Below the pieces are notes generated by a model, which was not told the DNA's origin, did not search any database, and worked only from the letters and a program-made list of their open reading frames with translations. Both the position numbers and the translations under genes were made by a program. DNA of 64,000 nucleotides from Streptomyces sp. AC555_RSS877. Its GTDB lineage: Bacteria; Actinomycetota; Actinomycetes; Streptomycetales; Streptomycetaceae. The DNA lies in assembly GCF_019049245.1 (NCBI RefSeq), contig NZ_JAGMUK010000082.1, positions 1-64,000 on the forward strand, given 5' to 3'. Positions 34,364-44,100 of the stretch are shown here, one piece after another. Within the stretch, counting starts at the first letter, position 1. Each line of letters opens with the position of its first letter.

Positions 34364-35625
34364 TGTCCTCGGTGAGACGGACCGCCCACGGCAAGGGGCG
34401 GCACCTGCGGGCGATACGCGGCAGGCTCGCGGCTCTTCTTCTGGCGGTCTCGGCCGTCGTGGCCGGGACGGCGGCGCCCGTCGAGGCCGGTCAGCAGGGC
34501 GACGGGCGCGGCTGGACGGGGACCTGGGCGACGGCGGCCAGCGAGCACTTCGAGGTCTCGGGGATGTCCGAGGTGACGGTACGGATGCCGGTGCACACCA
34601 GCGTCGGCGGCTCCTCCGTACGCATCCGCCTGGCCAACGCCTACGCCACCGACCCGATCACGATCGGACACGCGACGGTGGGCCTGCGTGACGGCGGTTC
34701 CGCCGTGGAGCGCCCGTACGACGTGCGGTTCGGCGGAAAGCGCGAGGTCACCATCCCGGCGGGCGGCGAGGCGGTCAGCGATCCGGTCCGCCTGGCCGTG
34801 CCGCCTCTGACCGACCTGGTGGTCAGTCTGCATCTGCCCGGGCAGGTCACGCACATCACCGACCACTGGTGGGCGCAGCAGACCGTGTACTGGACGGACT
34901 ACGGGGCGGGCGACCACGCAGCCGACACCGCCGGTGACGCCTACACCTGGACCACCACGAGCTGGCCCTTCCTCAGCGGCGTCGACGTGACCGCGCCGAG
35001 GACCGGGTCGGTGGTGGCGCTCGGCGACTCGATCACCGACGGGTCCTTCTCGACGCCCGACACCAACCAGCGCTGGCCCGACCTGCTCTCCGCCCGGCTG
35101 AACGCCTGCCGGCCCGGCGCCGGGGTGCTCAACGCGGGCATCACCAGCAACCGCATCACCACCGGTACCCCGACCAACCCCTCCGCCCTGGACCGCCTCG
35201 AACGGGATGTGCTCTCCCAGCCGGGGGCGAAGACCCTGATCCTCTTCGAGGGCATCAACGACCTCGGCGGGGCAACCGCCGAGCAGATCATCGCCGGGAT
35301 GACGCAGATCGCCGACCGGGCGCACCGGCGCGGGATGCGGGTCGTCGCCGCCACCATCACCCCGTACAAGGACTTCACCTGGGGCGGTTGGAGCGAGGAG
35401 ACGGAAGCGCGGCGACAGCAGGTCAACGCGTTCGTCCGGGACTCCGGCGGGACCTTCGACGACTACGCCGACTTCGACAAGGCGGTACGGGACCCGGCGG
35501 ACCTGTGGCTGCTGGGCGCCGCGTTCGACTCCGGTGACCATCTGCATCCCAACGACGCCGGCATGAAGGCCTTCGCCGACTCCATCGACCTCGCCGAACT
35601 CGGCCTCGGCCGCGCGTGTTCCTGA
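34363..35625 (+). CDS. Secreted SGNH/GDSL esterase 1
   Basis: A 420-residue exported esterase. After a signal peptide ending near AGQ (about residue 45), an N-terminal beta-sandwich domain (GTWATAASEHFEVSGMSEVTVRM) leads into the SGNH fold with catalytic Ser223 in ALGDSITDG, block II/III residues in NRITTG and FEGINDLGG, and the Asp/His pair in SGDHLHPND. Such enzymes remove acyl groups, commonly acetyl, from carbohydrates. It starts on the GH35 stop (TGATG) and is followed nine bases later by a clear paralogue, so the two probably arose by tandem duplication. It lacks the extra C-terminal domains of that paralogue. Confidence 0.92.
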   Translation: MSSVRRTAHGKGRHLRAIRGRLAALLLAVSAVVAGTAAPVEAGQQGDGRGWTGTWATAASEHFEVSGMSEVTVRMPVHTSVGGSSVRIRLANAYATDPITIGHATVGLRDGGSAVERPYDVRFGGKREVTIPAGGEAVSDPVRLAVPPLTDLVVSLHLPGQVTHITDHWWAQQTVYWTDYGAGDHAADTAGDAYTWTTTSWPFLSGVDVTAPRTGSVVALGDSITDGSFSTPDTNQRWPDLLSARLNACRPGAGVLNAGITSNRITTGTPTNPSALDRLERDVLSQPGAKTLILFEGINDLGGATAEQIIAGMTQIADRAHRRGMRVVAATITPYKDFTWGGWSEETEARRQQVNAFVRDSGGTFDDYADFDKAVRDPADLWLLGAAFDSGDHLHPNDAGMKAFADSIDLAELGLGRACS

Positions 35626-35634
35626 GGAGGACCC

Positions 35635-37797
35635 ATGTCTGGACCGCTTGAACACCTGCGCGGACACGTGCGGGGGCACCGAAGACTCGCGGCCCTGGCC
35701 ACAGCCCTGGCGGCCACCCTGGCAGCCATGCTCCCGGCGACCCCGGCAGCGGCCGAGACCCAGCCCGGGCAGTGGACGGGGACTTGGGCGACCGCCCAGC
35801 ACGCCTCGTACGACCCGGGCACCTCGGAGGTGACGGTGCGGATACCGGTGCGGGTGAGCGCCGGCGGGTCGAGCGTACGCATCCGCCTGACCAACGCCTT
35901 CACCACCGAGCCGGTGACCATCGGCCACGCGACCGTCGGGCGCCGGGACGGCGGTTCCGCCGTCGCGAAGCCGTACGAGCTGCGGTTCGGCGGCAAGGAC
36001 GAGGTGACGATTCCCGCCGGGGAGCAGGCGGTGAGCGATGCCGTCAGGATCCCCGTGCCGGCCCGGAGCGACCTGGTCGTCAGCCTGTACTTCCCCGGCC
36101 GGCTCACCCACATCAGCCAGCACTGGATGGGCCTGCAGACCGTCTACTGGACGCCCGACGGCGGCGGCGACCACGCCGGGGACGCCGAAGGGACCGCTTT
36201 CACCAGGACCGACTCGACCTTCCCCTTCCTGACCGGCGTCGACGTAAGGGGCGGTGACACGGCGGGCTCCGTCGTGGCGCTCGGCGACTCCATCACCGAC
36301 GGCGCGTCCTCCACGGCGAACGCCAACCGGCGCTGGCCCGACTATCTGGCGGGACGCCTTGCGGCCTGCTCGTCCACCGCCGGAGTGCTGAACGAGGGCA
36401 TCAGCGGCAACCGGATCACGGCCGGTGTCGACGGCAACCCGTCGGCGCTGGACCGGCTGGAACGCGACGTACTGTCACAGCCGGGCGCCCGGACCGTGAT
36501 CCTGTTCGAGGGCGTCAACGACCTCAGCTGGGGCGGCGCCACCGGCGACCAGGTGATCGACGGCATGAAGGAGATCTCGCGCCGGGTCCACGCCCGCGGG
36601 CTGCGCCTGATCGGCGCGACCGTCGTGCCGTATCGCGGCTGGGGCGACTGGTGGACCGAGGCGAAGGAGGCCGACCGGCAGAAGGTCAACGCGTTCGTGC
36701 GCGACTCCGGCGGTGTCTTCGACGACTACGCCGACTTCGACAAGGCCGTACGGGACCCGGACGACCCCACCCGCTACGGCGCCGCGTTCGACTCCGGTGA
36801 CCATCTGCACCCCAACGACACCGGGATGAAGGCGTTCGCCGACGCCGTCGACCTCACGACCCTCGGGGCGGCCCGCGACTGCCCGTCGGCCCGCGTCCGG
36901 CTCACCCCCTACCGGCCGAGCCTGCAGGCCGGCGGCGACGGAACTCAGATCACGTCGACCGTCACCAACACCGGCACCACGAAGGTCACCCAGGTCAGCA
37001 CTCGTCTCGATCTCCCCGACGGCTGGTCCGCCGAACCGGCCGGCAGCACGCGGATCCGCTCCCTCGCCCCGGGCGACAGCGCCCCCCTCACCTGGACGGT
37101 GACCCCCGCCACCGACGCGGTCTGGGGCACCCACGAGATCGGCGTACGCACGTCCTTCGTCCAGGACGGCCGCACACGCCATGACTCCGACAGCGTGGAC
37201 GCCACGGTGACCCCCGCGCCCTCCGAGGTGCGGGCGCCGTACCTGACGACCGCCACCACCACCGAACAGCCCCAATACGCGCAGAACGGCGACCAGTTCG
37301 CCATCTGGGCGGGCGGCCAGGACCTCTCCGGCTGGAAGGACGAGAAGGCGGCGGTCTACCTCGCCGACGCCGCGCCACCGTCCGGCATGGTGACCGCCCG
37401 GGTCACCGGTCAGACCGGCAGCGGCCCGTCCGCCAAGGCGGGGATCGCGGTGGCCAACGACCTCACGGCACCGGAGGCGGGCGGCTACGCGGTGCTCACC
37501 ATGTCCGCGCAGTTCGGCCTGGAGTTCCTGACCGACAGCGACGGCGACGGAAGGCTCGACACCTGGGCCGGCGGCGGCAGTTCGTACCACCCCGCCTGGC
37601 TGAAGCTCGTCCGCGACGGCACCGCCTACACCGCGTACGCCAGCTCAGACGGCACCGCCTGGCAGCAGGTCGCCACCGCCACCGTGCCGTCCGCGAGCGG
37701 CACCGGCGACGCCGGGATGGTCGCGAGCGCCGTCAACCTCAACTACCCCGGCCAGACCACGACAGCGATCTTCGACTCCTTCTCCACGCACGAGTGA
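35635..37797 (+). CDS. Secreted SGNH/GDSL esterase 2 with NEW3 and jelly-roll module
   Basis: A 720-residue exported esterase and close paralogue of the gene before it. The layout is a signal peptide to about residue 40, a beta-sandwich, and an SGNH domain with Ser219 in ALGDSITDG, FEGVNDLSWGG and SGDHLHPND. A NEW3 domain (about 425-525) and the shared C-terminal module (about 535-720) follow, the last almost identical to that of the GH31 protein. AGGAGG precedes the start. It presumably deacylates a decorated glycan while bound to it through the C-terminal domains. Acetyl removal from sialate or other sugars is possible but unproven. Confidence 0.92.
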   Translation: MSGPLEHLRGHVRGHRRLAALATALAATLAAMLPATPAAAETQPGQWTGTWATAQHASYDPGTSEVTVRIPVRVSAGGSSVRIRLTNAFTTEPVTIGHATVGRRDGGSAVAKPYELRFGGKDEVTIPAGEQAVSDAVRIPVPARSDLVVSLYFPGRLTHISQHWMGLQTVYWTPDGGGDHAGDAEGTAFTRTDSTFPFLTGVDVRGGDTAGSVVALGDSITDGASSTANANRRWPDYLAGRLAACSSTAGVLNEGISGNRITAGVDGNPSALDRLERDVLSQPGARTVILFEGVNDLSWGGATGDQVIDGMKEISRRVHARGLRLIGATVVPYRGWGDWWTEAKEADRQKVNAFVRDSGGVFDDYADFDKAVRDPDDPTRYGAAFDSGDHLHPNDTGMKAFADAVDLTTLGAARDCPSARVRLTPYRPSLQAGGDGTQITSTVTNTGTTKVTQVSTRLDLPDGWSAEPAGSTRIRSLAPGDSAPLTWTVTPATDAVWGTHEIGVRTSFVQDGRTRHDSDSVDATVTPAPSEVRAPYLTTATTTEQPQYAQNGDQFAIWAGGQDLSGWKDEKAAVYLADAAPPSGMVTARVTGQTGSGPSAKAGIAVANDLTAPEAGGYAVLTMSAQFGLEFLTDSDGDGRLDTWAGGGSSYHPAWLKLVRDGTAYTAYASSDGTAWQQVATATVPSASGTGDAGMVASAVNLNYPGQTTTAIFDSFSTHE

Positions 37798-37808
37798 GAG
37801 GCACATCC

Positions 37809-39257
37809 ATGGCAGTCGACCGCAGACACTTCATGACCACGGCGGCCGCCCTCGGCGGCGCGGTGCTCCTCGCCCCGCCCGGCACCGCCCAGGCGCTCGC
37901 GCAGGGCGCCGTGTCCGGGGCCCCGGGCATCCCGGACTACCAGCCCACCAAGGCGTCCCTCGACACCCATCCCGTGCCGCGCTGGTACAAGGACGCCAAG
38001 TTCGGCATCTTCGTCCACTGGGGCGTCTACTCGGTGCCCGCCGGCTCCGGACGGCGCATCGCCGCCGAGTGGTACCTGTGGTACCAGAGCTTCAAGGACA
38101 CCGCCGAGTGGCGGTACCACCGCGACACCTACGGCCAGGACTTCGTCTACGACGACTTCATCCCGCAGTTCAAGGCCGAGAAGTACGATCCCGACGCCTG
38201 GGTGAAGCTGTTCGAGCAGGCGGGTGCCGAGTACTTCGCGCTGACCAGCAAGCACCACGACGGATTCGCCCTCTACCCCAGCAAGGTGACGGACCGTCAC
38301 TCCGTGGCGTACGGCCCGAAGCGCGACCTCGTCGGTGAGCTGATGACCGCGGCCCGCAAGCGCGGCACCGTGCGGCCAGGCCTTTACTACTCGCTCGGCG
38401 AGTACTTCAACCCGGCGATCGGCCGGCCGATGCGCAACTTCTACACCGACGAGGAAATCCCGATGACCGGCTACAAGCCGGTCGAGGACTACATAGGCGA
38501 CTACGAGCTCAAGCAGCTCTACGAGATCATCGACCGCTACGACCCGGAGCTGCTGTGGGCGGACGGACAGTGGTTCCGGCCCACCGGCAACCCGCCGTGG
38601 CGCAGCGAAGAACCCCTGGCCCACTACTACAACCAGGCCAAGAACCGTAAGTACCCCAAGGGTGTCGTGATCAACGACCGGTTCGACACCCACTTCGACT
38701 TCGCGACGTACGAGCAGCGCACCAACCCCACGATGGATCCCCAGAAGTGGGAGTGCTGCATCACCATGGGCTACTCCTGGGGCTACAACAAGCACGAGCC
38801 GGACGAGGACTACAAGACCTCCGAGTTCCTGATCCAGCTGCTCGCCGACGTGGTCAGCAAGAACGGCAACCTGCTGCTCAACATCGGTCCCAGGCCGGAC
38901 GGCACGATCCCCGAGATCATGCAGGAGCGGCTGCGCGACATCGGTGCCTGGCTGAAGGTCAACGGCCCGGCGATCTACAGGTCGACGCCCTGGGTGCGGG
39001 CGGAGGAGGAAGGCGGCTCGCTCGGCATCCGCTACACCGTCTCCCCGGGCAAGTTCAACATCATCGTGCTGGGCGCGCCCAGCGGCACCCTCTCCGTGCC
39101 CGGCGACATCCCCATCAGTGCCACGTCCAGGATCCGGCTGCTCGGCACGAGCGGCAGTCTGCGGTGGACCCGCCGTGACGGAAAGATCAACATCACCGTC
39201 CCGTCCTCCCTGCCCAGCGACATCGCCAACGTCTTCACCGTCGACTGGGCCCGGTGA
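37809..39257 (+). CDS. Tat-exported GH29 alpha-L-fucosidase
   Basis: A 482-residue glycosidase with a twin-arginine leader (DRRHFMTTAAALGGAVLL, then AQA), implying export in a folded state. The GH29 barrel shows RWYKDAKFGIFVHWGVYSVP, LTSKHHDGFALYPSKVTDR and catalytic nucleophile Asp252 in LLWADGQW, and a C-terminal beta-sandwich ends the protein. GH29 enzymes release alpha-L-fucose with retention. Fucose is a common cap of animal and some plant and fungal glycans. The stop overlaps the start of the next gene (GTGA), a signal-less module protein, suggesting tight translational coupling. Confidence 0.92.
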   Translation: MAVDRRHFMTTAAALGGAVLLAPPGTAQALAQGAVSGAPGIPDYQPTKASLDTHPVPRWYKDAKFGIFVHWGVYSVPAGSGRRIAAEWYLWYQSFKDTAEWRYHRDTYGQDFVYDDFIPQFKAEKYDPDAWVKLFEQAGAEYFALTSKHHDGFALYPSKVTDRHSVAYGPKRDLVGELMTAARKRGTVRPGLYYSLGEYFNPAIGRPMRNFYTDEEIPMTGYKPVEDYIGDYELKQLYEIIDRYDPELLWADGQWFRPTGNPPWRSEEPLAHYYNQAKNRKYPKGVVINDRFDTHFDFATYEQRTNPTMDPQKWECCITMGYSWGYNKHEPDEDYKTSEFLIQLLADVVSKNGNLLLNIGPRPDGTIPEIMQERLRDIGAWLKVNGPAIYRSTPWVRAEEEGGSLGIRYTVSPGKFNIIVLGAPSGTLSVPGDIPISATSRIRLLGTSGSLRWTRRDGKINITVPSSLPSDIANVFTVDWAR

Positions 39258-40207
39258 CCGGCATGGGAATCTCCGACGGCACCCGGTTCGACACCCTGGG
39301 GCCCACGCTCAGCGTCACCACGGAACCCGCCGAGCCGGCCGGCGGTGACACGGTCACCGCCACCGCGGTCCTCACCAACGACTGCCCCTTCCCGCTCCGC
39401 AACGCCGTGCTCCACCTGATCAATCCGGGTGCCACCACGGCGGCGAAGACCATCCCGCTCGGCGACCTGCGGCACGGCGCGAAGACCACCCGGCGCTGGG
39501 AGACGGCCATGCCGGCCGACGTGGCCGGGAACGTGTCGTTCACCGCGCACGTGGTCTTCGACGTCGACGGGCACAGCAGCGACTGCGCGCGGTCCGCGAA
39601 GACGTTCACCGTGCCCTACGAGCCCAATGAGGTGCGGGACCCGTACCGGACGTTCGCCACCACCGACGACGCCGGGTTCGGCCAGTACGGCAGCCAGTTG
39701 GTGATCTGGGCGGGCGGCCGCGACTTCTCCGGCGGCACCGACGAGAAGGGGGGCATCCTCCTTCCCGGCTCCGCCGCCGGGTCGAGCGTGGTGCAGGTCA
39801 AGACGGTCAGCCTCACCGGCAGCGACAACCCCACCGCCAAGTACGGCATCGCCGTCGCCAACGACCTCACCGCCCCGGAGGAGGGCGGCTACGCCGTCCT
39901 CACCATGTCGAAGTCGTTCGGCCTGGAGTTCATGACCGACAGCGACGGCGACGGACGGCTCGACACCTGGGCCGGTGGCGGAGGTTCCACCCACCCCGCC
40001 TGGCTGCGCCTGGTCCGCGACGGCACCACCTGCACCGCGTACTCCAGCGTCAACAACGGCCTTTCCTGGACCGAGGTCGCGAGCGCGAACGTCCCCTCGG
40101 CGAGCGGCGCCATGGACGCCGGCGTCGTCGCCGGCGCGGTCAACCTCAACTACCCCGGCACGACCGTCCAGGCGGTCTTCGACCACTTCACGGTGGAGGA
40201 AGCATGA
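39254..40207 (+). CDS. Signal-less NEW3/jelly-roll module protein
   Basis: A 317-residue protein without catalytic domain or export signal. Residues about 15-120 form a NEW3-like beta-sandwich (VTTEPAEPAGGDTVTATAVLTNDC) and about 125-317 carry the module shared with the GH31, esterase 2 and GH89 proteins (SQLVIWAGGRDFSGGTDEKGG, FGLEFMTDSDGDGRLDTWAGGG). It starts with GTG inside the GH29 stop and ends overlapping the next gene. In the other proteins these modules are C-terminal accessories. It may represent a detached accessory part of GH29, a protein riding out with the Tat-exported enzyme, or a true cytosolic protein. An ATG nine bases downstream is an alternative start. Confidence 0.8.
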   Translation: MTGMGISDGTRFDTLGPTLSVTTEPAEPAGGDTVTATAVLTNDCPFPLRNAVLHLINPGATTAAKTIPLGDLRHGAKTTRRWETAMPADVAGNVSFTAHVVFDVDGHSSDCARSAKTFTVPYEPNEVRDPYRTFATTDDAGFGQYGSQLVIWAGGRDFSGGTDEKGGILLPGSAAGSSVVQVKTVSLTGSDNPTAKYGIAVANDLTAPEEGGYAVLTMSKSFGLEFMTDSDGDGRLDTWAGGGGSTHPAWLRLVRDGTTCTAYSSVNNGLSWTEVASANVPSASGAMDAGVVAGAVNLNYPGTTVQAVFDHFTVEEA

Positions 40208-41100
40208 GTCCCTACCGCTCCGACGAGGACTTCCTCACCCCGCCCGTCTCGATCACCATCGAGCCGTCCGCTCCCGAGCCCGGTCAGGCGGTGACACTGA
40301 CGGCCGAGCTCACCAACACCACACGGATCACGCTGCGCGGCACGGTGCTGTACTTCTCCGTGGACGGTTCCGGCCAGGCGTCTTTCGTCCTCGGCAAGGT
40401 GGTGCCCGGCAAGTCGGTGACCCGCACCTGGCAGACCCGGCTCTCCGACGCCGCCGAGGGTGTGGTCCCGCTCGTCGCGCACGCGCTCTTCGACGTGCAC
40501 GAGGACGGGTCCGACTGCGCTCGCGCCACTTCGCGGCTGCGACTGCCGTACAGGTCGCTGGCCGGTGCCTTCGACAACGCCGGCATCTCCTCCGACGACG
40601 CCACCACCACCGCCGACATCGACGGCTCCCGTTCCAGCCTGTCCGCCCAGGCGCTGGCATCGGCCGGACTGAGTCCCGGAGCCTCGGTCACCTACGGCGG
40701 GACGGCCTTCACCTGCCCGGACACCGAGCCCGGGGCCAAGGACAACGTCGTGTCCTCGGGGCAGACCGTACGGCTGTCCGGCACCGGCTCGCGGCTGGCC
40801 TTCCTCGGCACCTGCACCTGGGGCGACGGCAAGGGGTCCGGAAAGGTCGTGTACGCCGACGGTACGGAGCAGGACTTCTCCGTCGAGGTCCCCGACTGGT
40901 ACTGGGCGAACCCCGCGGCCGCGGTGGTCCTGCCGTACCGCAACACCCCCTCGGGCCAGGACAACAACCCGGTCAGCATCTACACCTTCGGCGTCGACCT
41001 GGAGGACAAGGAACTGCACTCCGTCGTGCTGCCGAAGGTCAGCGACGGCCTGCCGAGCGGTGGTCCCGCTCTGCACATCTTCGCGATGACCGTCGCCTGA
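40204..41100 (+). CDS. Signal-less beta-sandwich/carbohydrate-binding-like protein
   Basis: A 298-residue protein with no signal peptide or membrane segment. The first half (PVSITIEPSAPEPGQAVTLTAELTNTTRI) is another NEW3-like domain similar to the start of the preceding protein. The second half (AFDNAGISSDDATTTADIDGSRSSLSAQALASAGL, FTCPDTEPGAKDNVV, LAFLGTCTWGDGKGSGKVVYADGT) is a domain often found at the C-terminus of large secreted actinobacterial glycosidases such as GH92 enzymes. No enzyme is attached. It overlaps the previous gene by four bases and precedes GH89 by 25 bases. A glycan-binding accessory role is inferred only from domain type. Confidence 0.78.
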   Translation: MSPYRSDEDFLTPPVSITIEPSAPEPGQAVTLTAELTNTTRITLRGTVLYFSVDGSGQASFVLGKVVPGKSVTRTWQTRLSDAAEGVVPLVAHALFDVHEDGSDCARATSRLRLPYRSLAGAFDNAGISSDDATTTADIDGSRSSLSAQALASAGLSPGASVTYGGTAFTCPDTEPGAKDNVVSSGQTVRLSGTGSRLAFLGTCTWGDGKGSGKVVYADGTEQDFSVEVPDWYWANPAAAVVLPYRNTPSGQDNNPVSIYTFGVDLEDKELHSVVLPKVSDGLPSGGPALHIFAMTVA

Positions 41101-41125
41101 TCCGAGAAGTTTCGAGAGGACGTTC

Positions 41126-44100
41126 ATGACAGGCAACCAGCCCCTCAGCCGCAGACGCCTGCTCACCGGAGCCGCCGCGTTCGGCTCAGTGATGCTGCTG
41201 ACCCCGCCGCCAGGCGCCCACGCCGCACCCGCGGCCGCAGACGAGGCCGCCAAGCCGTTCGACACGACCCCCGCATCGGTCGCGCTGCGACGGCTGCTGC
41301 CCGACCACCACCGGCAGGTGACGCTGCGCGCGTCGGCCGCCGGCGGCGCCGACCGGTTCAAGGTCACCGGCCGGGCCGGGGCGATCACCGTGGAGGGCAC
41401 CAGTCCGGCGGTGCTGCTCACCGGCCTCAACACCTACCTCGCGCGGGTGGCGAAGGCCGACATCTCCTGGAACGGCGATCAGCTGAACCTTCCCAGGCTG
41501 CTGCCGGCCCCCGACGGGGAGATCGCCGGATCGGCGAACGTGCCGCACCGGTTCGCCCTCAACGACACCAACGACGGCTACACCGGCCCTTATCGGAACT
41601 GGGACGCGTGGGAGCGCGAGCTGGACGTGCTCGCGCTGCACGGCATCAACAGGGTGCTCGTCTACACCGGCGGCGACGCCGTCTACTACGACACCTTCCG
41701 GCAGTTCGGCTACTCGGACGCCGAGATGCGGGCGTGGATTCCGGCGCCGGCCCATCAGCCGTGGTGGCTGCTGCAGAACATGTCGGGGTTCGGCGGCCCG
41801 GTGTCCAGGCGGCTCATCGAGCGCCGGGCCGAGCTCGCGCGGAAGATCGCGGACCGGGTCCGGGAACTGGGCATGACCCCGGTGCTGCCCGGCTACTTCG
41901 GTACGGTGCCGGACGACTTCGTCGCCAAGCACGGCGGGGACGCGGCCGTGGTCCCCCAGGGCGACTGGGGCGCCTTCAAGCGACCCGACTGGCTCGACCC
42001 GCGCACGACGGCCTTCGACGAGGTGTCCGCCGCCTTCTACCGGGCCCAGTCGGAGCGCTTCGGCGACAGCACGATGTACAAGATGGACCTGCTGCACGAG
42101 GGCGGAAACCCCGGTGACGTCCCGGTGGGCGAAGCCGCGGCAGCCGTCGAAGGGGCGCTCCAGAAGGCTCACCCCGGTGCGATCTGGGCCATCCTGGGCT
42201 GGCAGTCCAACCCCTCCAAGGCACTGCTCGACGGGGTCGACAAGTCCCGGATGCTGATCGTGGACGGCCTGTCCGACCGCTATACCACCGTCACGGACCG
42301 GGAGAGCGACTGGGGCGGCACCCCGTACGCCTTCGGCAGCATCTGGAACTTCGGCGGCCACACCCCGATGGGCGCCAACGCCCCGGACTGGGTGGAGCAG
42401 TACCCCAAGTGGCGTGACAAGGAAGGCAGCGCGCTCGCCGGGATCGCGGCGATGCCGGAGGCCGCCGACAACAACGCGCCCGCGCTCGCGCTCCTCACCG
42501 ACCTGGCGTGGACACCGGGCACCATCGACCTCGACGACTGGTTCGCCGCGTACGCCGTGGCCCGCTACGGAGGCGAGGACCCGCACGCCGCCGCAGCCTG
42601 GAAGACGATCCGCGACACCGCGTACAACATGACCCGCAAGGACGGGTGGAGCGAGGCGCCCGACGGGCTGTTCGGCGCCCGGCCGAGCCTGGGCGCCAAC
42701 AAGGCCGCCGCCTGGGGCCCGGAGGCCGACCGCTACGACACCACGGTCTTCGACGCGGCCCTCACCGAACTGCTCCAGGTCGCCCCCCGGCTGCGCGACA
42801 GCTCCGCCTACGCCTACGACCTCGCCGACGTGACCCGTCAGGTGCTGTCCAACCGCAGCCGCGTGCTGCTGCCCCGGATCAAGGCGGCGTACGAGGCCGG
42901 GGACCGCGCCGGCTTCGACCGGCTCACCACGACGTGGCTCAACTGGATGAAACTGATGGACAAGGTGCTGGCCACGTCCCCGCAGCACCTGCTCGGACGG
43001 TGGCTGGCCGACGCCCGGTCCTGGGGCGGCACCAGGGCCGAGAAGGACCAGCTGGAGTACGACGCACGGTCGGTCATCACCACCTGGGGCGGCCGGGAGA
43101 GCAGCGAGGAAGGGCTGCACGACTACGCGAACCGGGAATGGGCGGGGCTGGTCGGCGGCCTGTATCTCACGCGCTGGAAGACGTACTTCGGCGAGTTGTC
43201 CGCTGCGCTCGCGGCCGGCCGGGAGCCGGTCGAGATCGACTGGTTTGCGCTGGAGGACCGCTGGGCGCACCAGCACGACAGCTACCCGGTGAAGACGTCC
43301 GGCGACATCCACAAGCTGGCCCGGCAGGTACGGGACACCCTCGTCGCCGATCCCGACCAGGTGACGCTGACCGCGTCCGCCGACCGGGGTGCGGTGACGG
43401 AGGGCCGCCCGGTCACGGTCACCGTGGCGTTCACCAACCGCAACGGCTTCGGACCGGCGACGGACGTGTCCCTGTCCCTCGACGCACCGGAGGGCATGAC
43501 CGCCGAGCCGTCCGGCACGACCACCGCGGCGTCCCTCGCCCCGGGCGAGACCTTCTCGGCGACCTTCACGGTCACCCTCACCCAGGCCACCGGCGCGCTG
43601 ATCTCCCGGGTGCCGGTGAACGCGTCCTACCGGACCGGCGGCACGCGCGGCGCGGCGTTGGCGAACGTCCGCTTGATGGCGGGCACCGGTGTGGGCGAGC
43701 CCTACCGGACCGCCTCCTTCAACGACGCGGTCTTCGGCCAGGCCGGGGACGCCATCGCCATCGAGGGCGCGGGCGCCGACCTGTGGAGCTCCACCAACGA
43801 GTTCGCCACGGTCTACCGGGCGGCCGCCTTCACGTCCTCCTCGACCGCCACGGTCCGGGTCACCTCGCAGGACACCACCGGCGGCTGGGCCCGCGCCGGG
43901 CTGGTCGTCCGCAACGACCTTGCCGAGAACGGCTCGGCCGGCTACGTCAACCTGGCGGTGACTCCGTCCAACGGCTGCGTGCTGTCCTGGGACTCCGACG
44001 GCGACGGCCGGTTCGACGCCATCGAACTGGCCGGTTCCCTGGCTGCCCCGGTGCACCTGCGGCTGACGCGCTCCGGCGACACGTACACCGGCGAGTGCAG

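Noticed and set aside
30842..41100. Xyloglucan utilisation as the simplest reading of GH31 + GH35 + GH29 + esterases
   Set aside because: It does not account for the GH89 and GH123-type genes, and no GH5/GH74 endo-xyloglucanase is present; kept only as an alternative to test.
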